Assembly: GCF_003573545.1 (NCBI RefSeq)
Contig: NZ_QWET01000005.1
Span: 310,001 to 374,000, forward strand
Reading direction: 5' to 3'
Length of the DNA: 64,000 nt
From: Mariniphaga sediminis
GTDB taxonomy: Bacteria; Bacteroidota; Bacteroidia; Bacteroidales; Prolixibacteraceae
Part shown: positions 8,098 through 16,917 of the stretch, one piece after another
Layout of the letters: the number at the start of each line of letters is the position of its first letter
Position numbering within the stretch: position 1 is the stretch's first letter
Program-made: the position numbers and the translations under genes
The notes under the pieces: model-generated
What the model was told of the DNA's origin: nothing
Databases searched by the model: none
What the model saw: only the letters and a program-made list of their open reading frames with translations

Positions 8098-8850
8098 TCA
8101 TAATCCGTTTTCTTGTTTAATCCAGTCGTACCCTTTTTCTTCCAGTTCAAATGCCAGCTCTTTGCCTGACGATTTAACTATTTTCCCTTGGTACAGTACA
8201 TGCACAAAGTCGGGAACAATATATTCCAGAAGTCGCTGGTAATGGGTTACTACAATCGTAGCATTTTCCGGGTTCCGTAAAGCATTCACTCCGTGGGCGA
8301 CCCTTTTAAGCGCGTCGATGTCAAGGCCGGAGTCTGTTTCATCCAAAATAGACAGCTTGGGTTCGAGCAAGGCCATCTGGAAAATTTCATTTTTCTTCTT
8401 TTCCCCTCCGGAGAACCCTTCATTTACAGAACGGTTGGTTAACTGGGTATCAAGTTCCACCAGCTCTTTTTTCTCGCGCATTAGTTTAAGGAATTCACCT
8501 GCAGTCAGTTCTTCTTCTCCGCGGTATTTACGCAGTTCGTTCACCGCCGTTTTCAGGAAGTTGACCATGGGTACACCGGGTATCTCCACCGGATACTGAA
8601 AGCTCATAAAAACTCCTTTCAGGGCGCGTTCTTCCGGCGCCATTTCCAGGAGGTCTTCTCCCATAAATGTAATTTCTCCCTCCGTAACTTCATACTCCTC
8701 TTTCCCTGCCAGCACATTCGCCAGCGTGCTTTTTCCTGACCCGTTCGGACCCATAATTGCATGGATCTCACCCGGCTTAATTTCCAGGTTGATTCCTTTC
8801 AGAATCTCTTTTCCTTCTATGGAAACATATAAATTTTTAATTGACAGCAT
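8098..8850 (-). CDS. sufC: Fe-S assembly ATPase SufC
   Basis: A 250-residue ABC-type ATPase that drives shape changes in the SufBC2D scaffold. The Walker A motif GPNGSGKS is at about 34-41, the ABC signature region reads FSGGEKKKNE, and the Walker B/D-loop region is LSILDETDSGLD, all standard for SufC. The frame is open to 8883, but the ATG at 8850 gives MLSIKNLYVSIEGKE, the normal family start. It lies between sufB (85-base gap) and sufD (1-base gap). It is soluble and has no membrane segment, as expected. Confidence 0.95.
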   Translation of the reverse strand: MLSIKNLYVSIEGKEILKGINLEIKPGEIHAIMGPNGSGKSTLANVLAGKEEYEVTEGEITFMGEDLLEMAPEERALKGVFMSFQYPVEIPGVPMVNFLKTAVNELRKYRGEEELTAGEFLKLMREKKELVELDTQLTNRSVNEGFSGGEKKKNEIFQMALLEPKLSILDETDSGLDIDALKRVAHGVNALRNPENATIVVTHYQRLLEYIVPDFVHVLYQGKIVKSSGKELAFELEEKGYDWIKQENGL

Positions 8851-8935
8851 TTTTAGTAAAAAGATTTTGAGTAGTAAGTGCAAACACTTTTACTCGTATT
8901 TAACAATGTTTTTTTGAGATGTCACTCCGTGATTT

Positions 8936-10381
8936 TTATCCTACACTGCCTTCGAGGCTGATTTGCAACAGTTTTTGTGCCTCCACTGCAAATTCCATGG
9001 GAAGCTTGTTCAGCACTTCTTTGGCATAGCCGTTTACAATCATCCCGATGGCCTTCTCGGTATCGATACCACGCTGGTTGCAATAAAAAATCTGGTCTTC
9101 CCCAATTTTTGAAGTGGTGGCCTCATGCTCCACAATGGACGATTTGTTGCCAACTTCAATGTACGGGAAGGTATGCGCCCCGCAGGTATCGTTTAGCAGC
9201 AGGGAGTCGCATTGCGAAAAATTCCGGGAGTTGGAGGCACCGGGCATAACTTTTACCAGTCCGCGGTAGGAGTTGTCACTTTTTCCTGCCGAAATCCCTT
9301 TGGAAACAATCGTACTTTTGGTATTTTTTCCAATGTGAATCATTTTTGAACCGGTGTCGGCCTGCTGATGGTTGTTGGTAACTGCCACCGAGTTAAATTC
9401 TCCGATTGAGTTGTCGCCAAGTAAAATGCAACTGGGGTATTTCCAGGTAATTGCCGATCCTGTTTCTACCTGTGTCCAGCTAATTTTCGATGATTCCCCG
9501 CGGCAAATTCCCCGTTTGGTTACAAAGTTATAAACCCCGCCTTTCCCGTTTTTATCGCCGGGATACCAGTTTTGTACCGTGGAATATTTCACCTCTGCCC
9601 GGTCAAGGGCAATGATTTCGACTACGGCTGCATGAAGTTGGTTTTCGTCGCGCATGGGAGCTGTACAACCTTCGAGATAACTCACATAACTGTCGTCGTC
9701 AGCAACAATCAACGTACGTTCAAACTGCCCTGTGTTTGCCGCATTTATTCTGAAATAGGTGGACAATTCCATGGGGCAACGAACGCCCTTGGGAATGTAG
9801 CAAAATGATCCGTCGCTAAAAACGGCCGAATTAAGTGCCGCAAAAAAGTTGTCGGCCACCGGTACTGACTGTCCGATGTATTTTCGCACCAATTCGGGGT
9901 GTTCCTGGAGCGCCTCACTGAAGGAGCAGAAAATAATTCCTTTTTCGGCAAGTACTTCCTTAAAGGTGGTTTTTACTGAAACACTGTCGATTACAGCATC
10001 TACAGCAACTCCTGCCAGGTGTTTCTGCTCATCCAAAGGAATACCTAATTTTTTGAAAGTTTCCAGTAATTCCGGATCTACCTCGTCGAGGCTTTGGTAT
10101 TTTGGTTTTTTCTTTGGCGCTGCATAGTAGCTGATACTCTGAAAATCAAAAGGGGGAACTTTCAGATAAGCCCAGTTGGGCATTTTCATCTTTTGCCACT
10201 TCCGGTATGCGTCAAGCCTGAAATCCAGCATGAAATCAGGCTCGTTTTTTTTCTCCCAAATTGTACGGATAACATCTTCATTCAAACCTTTCTCAATGAT
10301 TTCGGTCTCAATGTCAGTGAAAAACCCGTATTTATAATCGCTTTGCGTTACTTCCGCTAATATTTTATCCTGATCTGTCAT
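8936..10381 (-). CDS. sufB: Fe-S scaffold subunit SufB
   Basis: First gene of the SUF operon, encoding the 481-residue scaffold subunit on which the cluster is first formed. Family motifs seen include [43 protein letters not shown] and the C-terminal [17 protein letters not shown] with its conserved Cys and His/Glu residues. The frame runs on to a TTG at 10432, but the ATG at 10381 has a purine-rich GGAAAAGAG upstream, gives the usual family length, and leaves a plausible leader of about 50 bases after the -7 element at 10440-10447. The gene is divergent from thiL. Confidence 0.95.
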   Translation of the reverse strand: MTDQDKILAEVTQSDYKYGFFTDIETEIIEKGLNEDVIRTIWEKKNEPDFMLDFRLDAYRKWQKMKMPNWAYLKVPPFDFQSISYYAAPKKKPKYQSLDEVDPELLETFKKLGIPLDEQKHLAGVAVDAVIDSVSVKTTFKEVLAEKGIIFCSFSEALQEHPELVRKYIGQSVPVADNFFAALNSAVFSDGSFCYIPKGVRCPMELSTYFRINAANTGQFERTLIVADDDSYVSYLEGCTAPMRDENQLHAAVVEIIALDRAEVKYSTVQNWYPGDKNGKGGVYNFVTKRGICRGESSKISWTQVETGSAITWKYPSCILLGDNSIGEFNSVAVTNNHQQADTGSKMIHIGKNTKSTIVSKGISAGKSDNSYRGLVKVMPGASNSRNFSQCDSLLLNDTCGAHTFPYIEVGNKSSIVEHEATTSKIGEDQIFYCNQRGIDTEKAIGMIVNGYAKEVLNKLPMEFAVEAQKLLQISLEGSVG

Positions 10382-10435
10382 TTTTTTCTCTTTTCCATTA
10401 ACAACAATCGTTTGCCCAGACTGTTTACTCAATAA

Positions 10436-10467
10436 ATTGCAAAGATATAAAAGTATAGGTAAATTTG
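10436..10467 (+). promoter_or_regulatory. Candidate thiL promoter (-33 ATTG, -7 TAAATTTG)
   Basis: ATTG at 10436-10439 and TAAATTTG at 10460-10467 are separated by 20 bases, close to the Bacteroidota consensus TTTG-N19-TAnnTTTG. Transcription would start near 10474, leaving a leader of about 40 bases. The -33 element overlaps the candidate sufB -7 element on the other strand, so the two promoters may compete. Confidence 0.5.
10440..10447 (-). promoter_or_regulatory. Candidate -7 element of the suf operon
   Basis: The minus strand reads TATCTTTG, a full match to TAnnTTTG. It lies about 60 bases before the chosen sufB ATG. A good -33 TTTG was not found at the right distance, so the promoter may depend on an activator or be a chance match. 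Confidence 0.4.
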
Positions 10468-10512
10468 TTTTTTTGAAAGATTAATTAAATACTGCTTTGT
10501 CTTTTATTAACA

Positions 10513-11550
10513 ATGAATAAAGAAAGAAAACAAACGAAGATCTCAGATCTGGGAGAATTTGGTCTGATTGACCGGCTGACAAAAAAAATTGAGCTAAAAA
10601 ACAGAAGCACAATAAAGGGGGTCGGGGATGATGCTGCTGTGTTGGATTATGGCAGCAAATGTGTGGTCTTTTCCACGGATTTACTTACAGAAGGCGTTCA
10701 TTTTAACCTGATGTATGTCCCGTTAAAACATTTGGGCTATAAAGCTGTGGTGGTGAACCTTTCGGATATTTATGCCATGAATGCCCGTCCAAAACAAATT
10801 ACTGTGAACCTGGCTCTATCGAACAAGTTTTCAGTAGAGGCCGTGGAGGAGCTCTATTCAGGGATTTACCTTGCCTGCGAAAATTATGGCATTGACCTGG
10901 TGGGCGGTGATACCACGAGTTCGCTTACCGGGCTGACTATTAGCGTAAGTGTTTTGGGAGAAGCCAATACAGAAGATTTGGTTTACCGCAGCGGGGCACA
11001 ACCTGGCGATTGGCTCTGCGTGTCAGGCGATTTGGGCGGTGCTTATATGGGACTTCAACTGCTGGAACGGGAGAACGAGGTATTTAAGGTAAATCAGAGT
11101 ATGAAACCACAATTGCAGGGGTATGATTATATTCTGGAACGACAATTAAAACCGGAACCGCGGGCTGATATCGTTGAGGTGTTTGAAAAACTAAAAATGA
11201 AACCTACAGCCATGATAGATATTTCTGACGGGCTGTCTTCCGAAATTCTGCATTTATGTAAAAATTCAAAAGTGGGGTGTCGGTTGAATGAGGGGAAGGT
11301 GCCCATGGACAGCCAAACAAAAGATATGGCAGAGGAACTTCATATTAATCCATTGGTGGCAGCGCTGAATGGCGGCGAAGATTATGAGTTGCTTTTTACA
11401 TTGTCTCCCAATGACTTTGACAAAATAAAAAACGACCCGGATTTTACGGTTATCGGAGAAATAGTGGATGCCGGAAAAGGAGTTAACCTGATTACAACGG
11501 GAGGTTCGGAAGTTCCGTTACAGGCCCAGGGGTGGAAACATTTAGGTTAA
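10513..11550 (+). CDS. thiL: Thiamine-monophosphate kinase ThiL
   Basis: A 345-residue kinase that phosphorylates thiamine monophosphate to thiamine diphosphate, the active cofactor, in the cytoplasm. The family start SDLGEFGLIDRLTKK, the ATP/metal motif GVGDDAAVLD (about 37-46), the STDLLTEGVHF segment and the GGDTTSS motif are present, with DISDGLSSE and NGGEDYELLF in the C-terminal half. It is a single gene, divergent from sufB and ended by a strong hairpin. No TPP riboswitch was seen in the short leader, so feedback by thiamine at this gene is not indicated. Confidence 0.94.
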   Translation: MNKERKQTKISDLGEFGLIDRLTKKIELKNRSTIKGVGDDAAVLDYGSKCVVFSTDLLTEGVHFNLMYVPLKHLGYKAVVVNLSDIYAMNARPKQITVNLALSNKFSVEAVEELYSGIYLACENYGIDLVGGDTTSSLTGLTISVSVLGEANTEDLVYRSGAQPGDWLCVSGDLGGAYMGLQLLERENEVFKVNQSMKPQLQGYDYILERQLKPEPRADIVEVFEKLKMKPTAMIDISDGLSSEILHLCKNSKVGCRLNEGKVPMDSQTKDMAEELHINPLVAALNGGEDYELLFTLSPNDFDKIKNDPDFTVIGEIVDAGKGVNLITTGGSEVPLQAQGWKHLG

Positions 11551-11564
11551 TTCAGTTATAATAA

Positions 11565-11615
11565 ACAGGACAGTCATACCTTAAGCTCTGAGAGAAAAAA
11601 GTATGACTGTTCTGT
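11565..11615. terminator. Bidirectional hairpin terminator between thiL and lpxA
   Basis: An inverted repeat with 15-base arms (11565-11579 and 11601-11615, one mismatch, ACAGGACAGTCATAC against GTATGACTGTTCTGT) around a 21-base loop. It sits between two convergent genes and is followed by ATTTTT on the plus strand, so it can end both transcripts. Confidence 0.8.
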
Positions 11616-11619
11616 ATTT

Positions 11620-12402
11620 TTAATCCGGATAATATCCCCGGATGATACCTCTTTTCGAGTCTTTTACAAAAAGAAGTACCTCGTCCCTTTCCTGGGTAGC
11701 AGGCATTTCTGCTTCAATGATTTCTACCGCCTGGGCAGTATTCAGCCCCTTTTGGTAAATGTAACGGTAGATATCTTGTATTTCCCTGATTTTTTCGTTG
11801 TTGTAGTTTCTGCGTCGCAGTCCGATGGAGTTGATACCCACATAAGAAAGCGGCTCACGCCCGGCCTTGATAAAGGGAGGTACGTCTTTCCGCACCAGGG
11901 ATCCGCCGCCAATCATTACATGCGACCCGATACGGCAGAACTGATGGATGCCGGTCATGCCTGAAATAATAGCCCAGTCGTCGACTACCACTTCTCCTGC
12001 CAACTGCGTGTTATTCCCAAGAATGACAGCATTTCCCACTTTGCAGTCATGGGCAATGTGTACATAAGCCATAATCAGGTTGTTGTTTCCTACAGTTGTT
12101 TTTCCTTTGGAGGCAGTGCCACGATTAATGGTTACATACTCCCGGATAGTGTTGTTATCACCAATTTCAACAGTGGTGTATTCGCCTTTAAATTTTAAAT
12201 CTTGTGGAATGGCGCCAATTACAGCGCCGGGAAAAATATTGCAGTTTTTGCCGATTCGAGTGCCCGATAAAATGGTAACGCTTGAGCCGATGCGGGTTCC
12301 TTCGCCAATTTCAACATCTCTGTCGATAGAAACAAAGGGTTCGATTACAACATTCTCGGCGACCTTAGCGTCAGGGTGGACATAAGCCAGTGGTTGTTTC
12401 AT
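11620..12402 (-). CDS. lpxA: UDP-N-acetylglucosamine acyltransferase LpxA
   Basis: A 260-residue left-handed beta-helix enzyme that adds a 3-hydroxyacyl chain from ACP to UDP-GlcNAc, the first step of lipid A synthesis. Hexapeptide repeats run from about 8 to 190 (for example DVEIGEGTRIGSSVTI). The catalytic histidine is H118 in VHIAHDCKVG. The C-terminal helical region, about 195-260, is present. It is the last gene of the operon, about 90 bases after lpxC-fabZ. Length and active site are normal. Confidence 0.94.
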   Translation of the reverse strand: MKQPLAYVHPDAKVAENVVIEPFVSIDRDVEIGEGTRIGSSVTILSGTRIGKNCNIFPGAVIGAIPQDLKFKGEYTTVEIGDNNTIREYVTINRGTASKGKTTVGNNNLIMAYVHIAHDCKVGNAVILGNNTQLAGEVVVDDWAIISGMTGIHQFCRIGSHVMIGGGSLVRKDVPPFIKAGREPLSYVGINSIGLRRRNYNNEKIREIQDIYRYIYQKGLNTAQAVEIIEAEMPATQERDEVLLFVKDSKRGIIRGYYPD

Positions 12403-12493
12403 CTCATTTAAGTATTATAATATTTCAATGGATATGTTACTAGGATGATTTACTCATCATCAGGTTAGGTACATATTTTGGACTTGATCCATT

Positions 12494-13912
12494 TTATGAT
12501 TCTATTTTGACTTTGCCGGGTTCAACCTCTGTTTGTTGTTTTACAATCTGGGCCATAAATTCACCTTCGGCAACAATCTTGTCTCCAACATAGGTAACCC
12601 CTTTCATGGTGGCAATGCCTCGTCGTATAGGAGAACTCAGGGTGACTTTAAAAACCAGGGTGTCTCCCGGAACAACTTTTTTCCTGAATTTAACATTGTC
12701 AACACGGATGAAGTAAGTTGAATACTTTCCTTCAAGTTTACAAAGTACAAGCAATCCGCCTGTTTGTGCCATTGCTTCAATTAACAACACGCCCGGCATT
12801 AAGGGTTCATCCGGGAAGTGTCCCTGGAAGAAGGGTTCGTTGTGCGTGACGTTTTTAATCCCAATCACTTCTTTCTCGGTGATGGATAAAATTTTATCTA
12901 CCATCAAAAAAGGATACCGGTGTGGCAGATATTCTTTGATCTGCGTGGTGTCGAGCAACGGGGTTGCATTCGGATCATAATCCGGCGCCTCTGCCTGCGA
13001 TTTTTTCCAGGCTTCTTTCAGTGCCTGTGCAAAAATAGTGTTCGGGCGGTGTCCCGGTTTGGATGCAATGATCCGGCCTTTTATCCGTTTGCCGCAAAGC
13101 GCCAGATCTCCAATGACATCAAGTAGTTTATGGCGAGCGCATTCATTGTCGAAATGTAATTCGAGGTTGTTTAGTATTCCCTGCGGTTTTACTTCAACCC
13201 GGTCGTGATGAAAAAGATCGGCCAAACGGTCCAGTTCAAACTGTCCTACCTCTTTGTCAATAATGACAATAGCGTTGTTTAGTTCACCTCCTTTAATCAG
13301 GTTGTTGTTCAGCAAAAATTCCAGTTCGTGCAGAAAAACGAAGGTGCGGCAATTGGCTATTTCATTTTTGAAGTCACTTATGGAATCGAGCGTTGCAAAC
13401 TGATTATTCAGAACCCTTGATTTGAAGGAGATCATCACATTCAGGCTGTAGTCGTCATCAGGCAGCGCAATGATGTGAGCTCCTGATTTTTCATCGAAGA
13501 TTTCGATTTTTTCCTTAATCTCAAAATATTCTCTTTCAGCTTCCTGTTCCACCACTCCGGCTTTTTCAATGGCTTCAACAAAATATCTTGAACTTCCGTC
13601 CATGATGGGAACTTCCTCGTTGTCTACTTCAATCAGCACGTTGTCGAGGTCCATTCCGGTAAGAGCTGCCAATGCATGCTCAATGGTTCCGATGCGGGCT
13701 CCATCCTTTTCGAGCAAAGTTCCCCGCGAAGTATCCACCACTAAATCGACATCGGTATCGATAATGGGGGTGTCTTCCAAATCGACTCTTTTAAATTTAA
13801 ACCCATGGTTTTCGGGCGCGGGCTTAAAGTTTACAGTTACGTTAACGCCGGTATGCAGCCCTTTACCTTCAATTTTGAATGATTTTGCTAATGTTTTTTG
13901 TCGTATTACCAT
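12494..13912 (-). CDS. lpxC/fabZ: LpxC-FabZ fusion: UDP-3-O-acyl-GlcNAc deacetylase / 3-hydroxyacyl-ACP dehydratase
   Basis: A 472-residue fusion typical of Bacteroidota. Residues 1 to about 310 are LpxC, the zinc deacetylase that commits the cell to lipid A synthesis. GLHTGVNVTV, the IEHALAAL histidine, FLHELEFLLNNNLIKGG and the HKLLDVIGDLAL histidine and aspartate match the LpxC metal and catalytic sites. Residues about 320-460 are FabZ, a hot-dog-fold dehydratase, with PHRYPFLMVDK, the catalytic GHFPDEPLMPGVL histidine and the IEAMAQ glutamate. The fusion links membrane fatty acid elongation with lipid A synthesis, which share the 3-hydroxyacyl-ACP pool. It lies 8 bases after lpxD. Confidence 0.95.
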   Translation of the reverse strand: MVIRQKTLAKSFKIEGKGLHTGVNVTVNFKPAPENHGFKFKRVDLEDTPIIDTDVDLVVDTSRGTLLEKDGARIGTIEHALAALTGMDLDNVLIEVDNEEVPIMDGSSRYFVEAIEKAGVVEQEAEREYFEIKEKIEIFDEKSGAHIIALPDDDYSLNVMISFKSRVLNNQFATLDSISDFKNEIANCRTFVFLHELEFLLNNNLIKGGELNNAIVIIDKEVGQFELDRLADLFHHDRVEVKPQGILNNLELHFDNECARHKLLDVIGDLALCGKRIKGRIIASKPGHRPNTIFAQALKEAWKKSQAEAPDYDPNATPLLDTTQIKEYLPHRYPFLMVDKILSITEKEVIGIKNVTHNEPFFQGHFPDEPLMPGVLLIEAMAQTGGLLVLCKLEGKYSTYFIRVDNVKFRKKVVPGDTLVFKVTLSSPIRRGIATMKGVTYVGDKIVAEGEFMAQIVKQQTEVEPGKVKIES

Positions 13913-13920
13913 ACCATATT

Positions 13921-14976
13921 TTACTTTGAAGCAGCAGAATCAGCCTGTTTCAAGGATTTGACATCTTTTTGAAGTTGTATGATTTCCTCTCGGAGTTTGG
14001 GTAAGTTTCTGAAAATAGTATATGTTTTTATTGCATCCTTATAGTTGAATGCCGGCGACGATAATAGAATTTCATTGTCTTTAATGGATTTGCTGACACC
14101 TGATTGTGCCCCAATCTGCACATTGTCGCCAATGGTCAGATGCCCTGCAAGGCCTACCTGCCCGGCAAATTTACAGTTTTTGCCCACTTTGGTAGTGCCT
14201 GCCATGCCTGTTTGACCGGCAATCACCGTATTTTCGCCAATTTCACAATTGTGTGCAATCTGTACAAGATTGTCTATTTTGGCGCCTTTGCGAATAATTG
14301 TAGAACCAAAAGTACCGCAGTCAATGGCGGTGTTGGCGCCTATTTCCACGTTATCTTCCAGAATCACGTTGCCAATTTGTGGGATTTTATTGTAGGTTCC
14401 ATCCGGTTGTGGCGCAAAGCCAAAACCGTCGGACCCGACTACTGCTCCTGAATGAATGATACAGTTATTCCCTATTTCACAGTCATCATATATTTTAACT
14501 CCTGCGTAGAGAATGCAGTCATCGCCTATGGTTACATTATCACCGATAAAAACCTGGGGAAAGATTTTGGAGCCTTTCCCAATTTGGGTATTCCTCCCAA
14601 TGCTGGCAAATGCCCCCACATAAATTTCTTCACCCAATTGGGCCGACTCGTCTATGTAACTTGGGTTTTCGATTCCCTGGCGCAAATTCTTTTTTGCCTG
14701 TACATATAAATCAAGCAGGGAAGCAAATCCCTGGTAAGCATCGTCCACTTTAATAAGGGTTGCTTTTATTTCCGATTTTGGGGTGAAAGATCGGTTCACC
14801 AGAACAACGGATGCACCGGTATTGTATATATAATTTTCATATTTCGGGTTCGCCAGAAAGGCTAGTGTGCCGGGTTGGCCGTCCTCAATTTTCGATACAC
14901 CCGAAACTTTAACATTGCTATTTCCAACCACTTCTCCTTTTAGAAATGAAGCAATGTCTTTTGCTTTAAATTCCAT
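13921..14976 (-). CDS. lpxD: UDP-3-O-acylglucosamine N-acyltransferase LpxD
   Basis: A 351-residue acyltransferase that adds the second, amide-linked 3-hydroxyacyl chain in lipid A synthesis. The N-terminal uridine-binding domain (about 1-100, with LAFLANPKYENYI) leads into hexapeptide beta-helix repeats (about 105-300). The catalytic histidine is H242 in VQIAHNCEIG, and GSDGFGFAP lies just before it. A C-terminal helix (about 320-345, LPKLREEIIQLQKDVKSLK) is the usual coiled end. It sits between the HD gene (36-base gap) and lpxC-fabZ (8-base gap). Confidence 0.94.
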   Translation of the reverse strand: MEFKAKDIASFLKGEVVGNSNVKVSGVSKIEDGQPGTLAFLANPKYENYIYNTGASVVLVNRSFTPKSEIKATLIKVDDAYQGFASLLDLYVQAKKNLRQGIENPSYIDESAQLGEEIYVGAFASIGRNTQIGKGSKIFPQVFIGDNVTIGDDCILYAGVKIYDDCEIGNNCIIHSGAVVGSDGFGFAPQPDGTYNKIPQIGNVILEDNVEIGANTAIDCGTFGSTIIRKGAKIDNLVQIAHNCEIGENTVIAGQTGMAGTTKVGKNCKFAGQVGLAGHLTIGDNVQIGAQSGVSKSIKDNEILLSSPAFNYKDAIKTYTIFRNLPKLREEIIQLQKDVKSLKQADSAASK

Positions 14977-15012
14977 TCATCATTTTTTTAGCGATGCAAA
15001 TATAGGTTTAAA

Positions 15013-16269
15013 CTAATTAATGTCCAATTCTTTTGGATAACAGGCAAAATATTTACGTACTGTTTTAGTAAGCACAGAGAGGTTAATATCTGAGGCATTG
15101 CCCATATCTTTTACTTTTCCGTCTTTTAAGAGAATCTTAATATTTTCGGTGTGCCTGTTGTAAGCACTGTTGGTAATTTCGCCTGTCACCAGAAAATAGG
15201 GCGAAAGGGCTGTATCGCCCGTGACTTTTTCCGTTATCTGCTTCAGCATTTGGTCTTTCCATTTTTTTGAGACGGGCTTGTCTGTTATTTTTATTCTGAA
15301 CAAACGTCTGTTTATCAGGTTTCTCGCCAGTTTGGAAAGCACGGGGTCGGAGTGTGATTGCCATTCTTTTACCGAAATCATGATATCATTGTCGTCCAGA
15401 AGGGAATACCAGTCAAGTACGTTTTTTCCTTCCACCTCAATGTTTTTTAAAAAATCATCTTCTGTAAAATTATTATGAAGAAAAATTTTCAGGGTGGGTG
15501 TGGTAAAAATGGCTGTTCCCGCTGTCCATAATTCCTGTGCACGTTTCAGTACCTGAATAAGCAGAAATTCTGCCGAAACTACGGTTTTGTGAAGGTAAAC
15601 CTGCCAGTACATTAACCGGCGGGCAATGAGAAATTTTTCGATGGAGTAAATTCCTTTATAATCTACCGCTAATTGGTCGTTCCACACGGTCAGCATTTTA
15701 ATAATACGGTCAATTCCTACAATCCCTTCTGCTACGCCGGTAAAAAAGCTGTCGCGGCTCAGGTAATCCAACCTGTCTACGTCCAACTGGCTGGCAACCA
15801 GTTGGTGTAAGAATTGTTTTTTGTATTGATTTTTGAAAATTTCGATTGCAAGCCGGAGTTTTCCGTTAAATTGTCGGTCCAGCTCGTTCATCATTAACAG
15901 TGAAATTTTTTCATGGGGTATTTCCACCAATGTGTTTTCCAGTACATGTGAATAGGGAGCATGTCCTATGTCGTGGAGCAAAATAGCTACGGTTACTGCA
16001 TCGGCTTCTTCTTCGGTAATTTCATGGCCTTTCAGGCGTAATACCGAAATGGCTTGCCGCATCAGATGGCTTGCTCCCAGGGCATGTTCGAAACGCGAAT
16101 GATTAGCTCCCGGATAAACAAGGAATGAAAGTCCCAGTTGTTTAATCCGCCGCAATCGTTGCATGAAAGGGTGTTCAACCAAATCAAAAATTAATTCCGA
16201 TTGCAGGTTAATAAAGCCAAACACCGGGTCGTTAATGATTTTCTTTTTGTTTAAATAATAATCGCTCAC
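15013..16269 (-). CDS. HD-domain phosphohydrolase (dNTPase-like)
   Basis: A 418-residue protein of the HD superfamily, related to deoxynucleotide triphosphohydrolases (SAMHD1/dGTPase type). Metal ligands are visible as H62 in RFEHALGASH, H99-D100 in LLHDIGHAPYSH, and the later aspartate in QLDVDRLDYLSRD. It is the first gene of the lipid A operon, a position held by the same gene type in many Bacteroidota. The substrate is not certain; dNTPs or related nucleotides are likely from family knowledge. The gene is divergent from rimP. Confidence 0.85.
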   Translation of the reverse strand: MSDYYLNKKKIINDPVFGFINLQSELIFDLVEHPFMQRLRRIKQLGLSFLVYPGANHSRFEHALGASHLMRQAISVLRLKGHEITEEEADAVTVAILLHDIGHAPYSHVLENTLVEIPHEKISLLMMNELDRQFNGKLRLAIEIFKNQYKKQFLHQLVASQLDVDRLDYLSRDSFFTGVAEGIVGIDRIIKMLTVWNDQLAVDYKGIYSIEKFLIARRLMYWQVYLHKTVVSAEFLLIQVLKRAQELWTAGTAIFTTPTLKIFLHNNFTEDDFLKNIEVEGKNVLDWYSLLDDNDIMISVKEWQSHSDPVLSKLARNLINRRLFRIKITDKPVSKKWKDQMLKQITEKVTGDTALSPYFLVTGEITNSAYNRHTENIKILLKDGKVKDMGNASDINLSVLTKTVRKYFACYPKELDIN

Positions 16270-16348
16270 TTGTTTTCTTTTACTTCGGAGGCTAAAAATA
16301 CAAAAGTTTAATTAATTCGGTTTAAGGCATTTATCATGCATTTAAATT

Positions 16349-16379
16349 TTTGTATTTCCGGAAGAAATTACTATTTTTG
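16349..16379 (+). promoter_or_regulatory. Bacteroidota-type promoter of rimP-nusA-infB
   Basis: TTTG at 16349-16352 and TATTTTTG at 16372-16379 are separated by exactly 19 bases, a full match to the -33 TTTG / -7 TAnnTTTG consensus used by the Bacteroidota housekeeping sigma factor. Transcription should start near 16386, about 55 bases before rimP. Confidence 0.75.
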
Positions 16380-16439
16380 CGCAGATTTTTGTGAAACCTG
16401 AAATAGGGGGCCGGAGGTTCCCTATTTTGTTACAGGCAA

Positions 16440-16907
16440 ATGATGGTAAACAAGACGAAAATAGTGGAATTGGTGAATGAACAGCTTGACGAAAGAATGT
16501 ATCTAGTGGATGTTCAGGTCAGTACAACCAATGTCATCAAAATATTCGTCGACCATTACGAAGGCCTCACCATTGACCGGTGTGTGGAAATCAGCCGGCA
16601 GGTTGAACACAGTCTTGACAGGGAAAACGAGGATTTTGAGTTGCAGGTTTCTTCACCAGGGTTAACCGAGCCTTTCAAAGTGAAAGAGCAGTACCTGAAA
16701 AATACCGGGCGCCAGGTAGAAGTTTTAACTGCTGACGGCATAAAACGCACCGGGTTGTTGAAAGACGTGAAGCCCGGACATATTTTGCTTGAAACCTCCA
16801 CCCGCGAAAAGGTGGAAGGACATAAGAAAAAACAATTGATTGTAAAAGAGCATCAGATAGACTTTGGCGATATAAAAAGCGCAAAGGTTGTTGTTTCAAT
16901 TAAATAA
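16440..16907 (+). CDS. rimP: Ribosome maturation factor RimP
   Basis: A 155-residue protein needed for assembly of the 30S ribosomal subunit. The family motifs are VQVSTTNVIKIFVDH, DRCVEISRQVEHSLD and the ELQVSSPGLTEPFK loop, with the DFGDIKSAKVVV strand at the end. It is the first gene of the rimP-nusA-infB operon, a standard order, with nusA 10 bases further on. Two adjacent ATG codons (16440 and 16443) leave the start uncertain by one residue. Confidence 0.93.
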   Translation: MMVNKTKIVELVNEQLDERMYLVDVQVSTTNVIKIFVDHYEGLTIDRCVEISRQVEHSLDRENEDFELQVSSPGLTEPFKVKEQYLKNTGRQVEVLTADGIKRTGLLKDVKPGHILLETSTREKVEGHKKKQLIVKEHQIDFGDIKSAKVVVSIK

Positions 16908-16917
16908 AAATTTTACG

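Noticed and set aside
10382-10432. Longer sufB start at TTG 10432
   Set aside because: The ATG at 10381 restores family length, has a purine-rich leader and agrees with the -7 element position.
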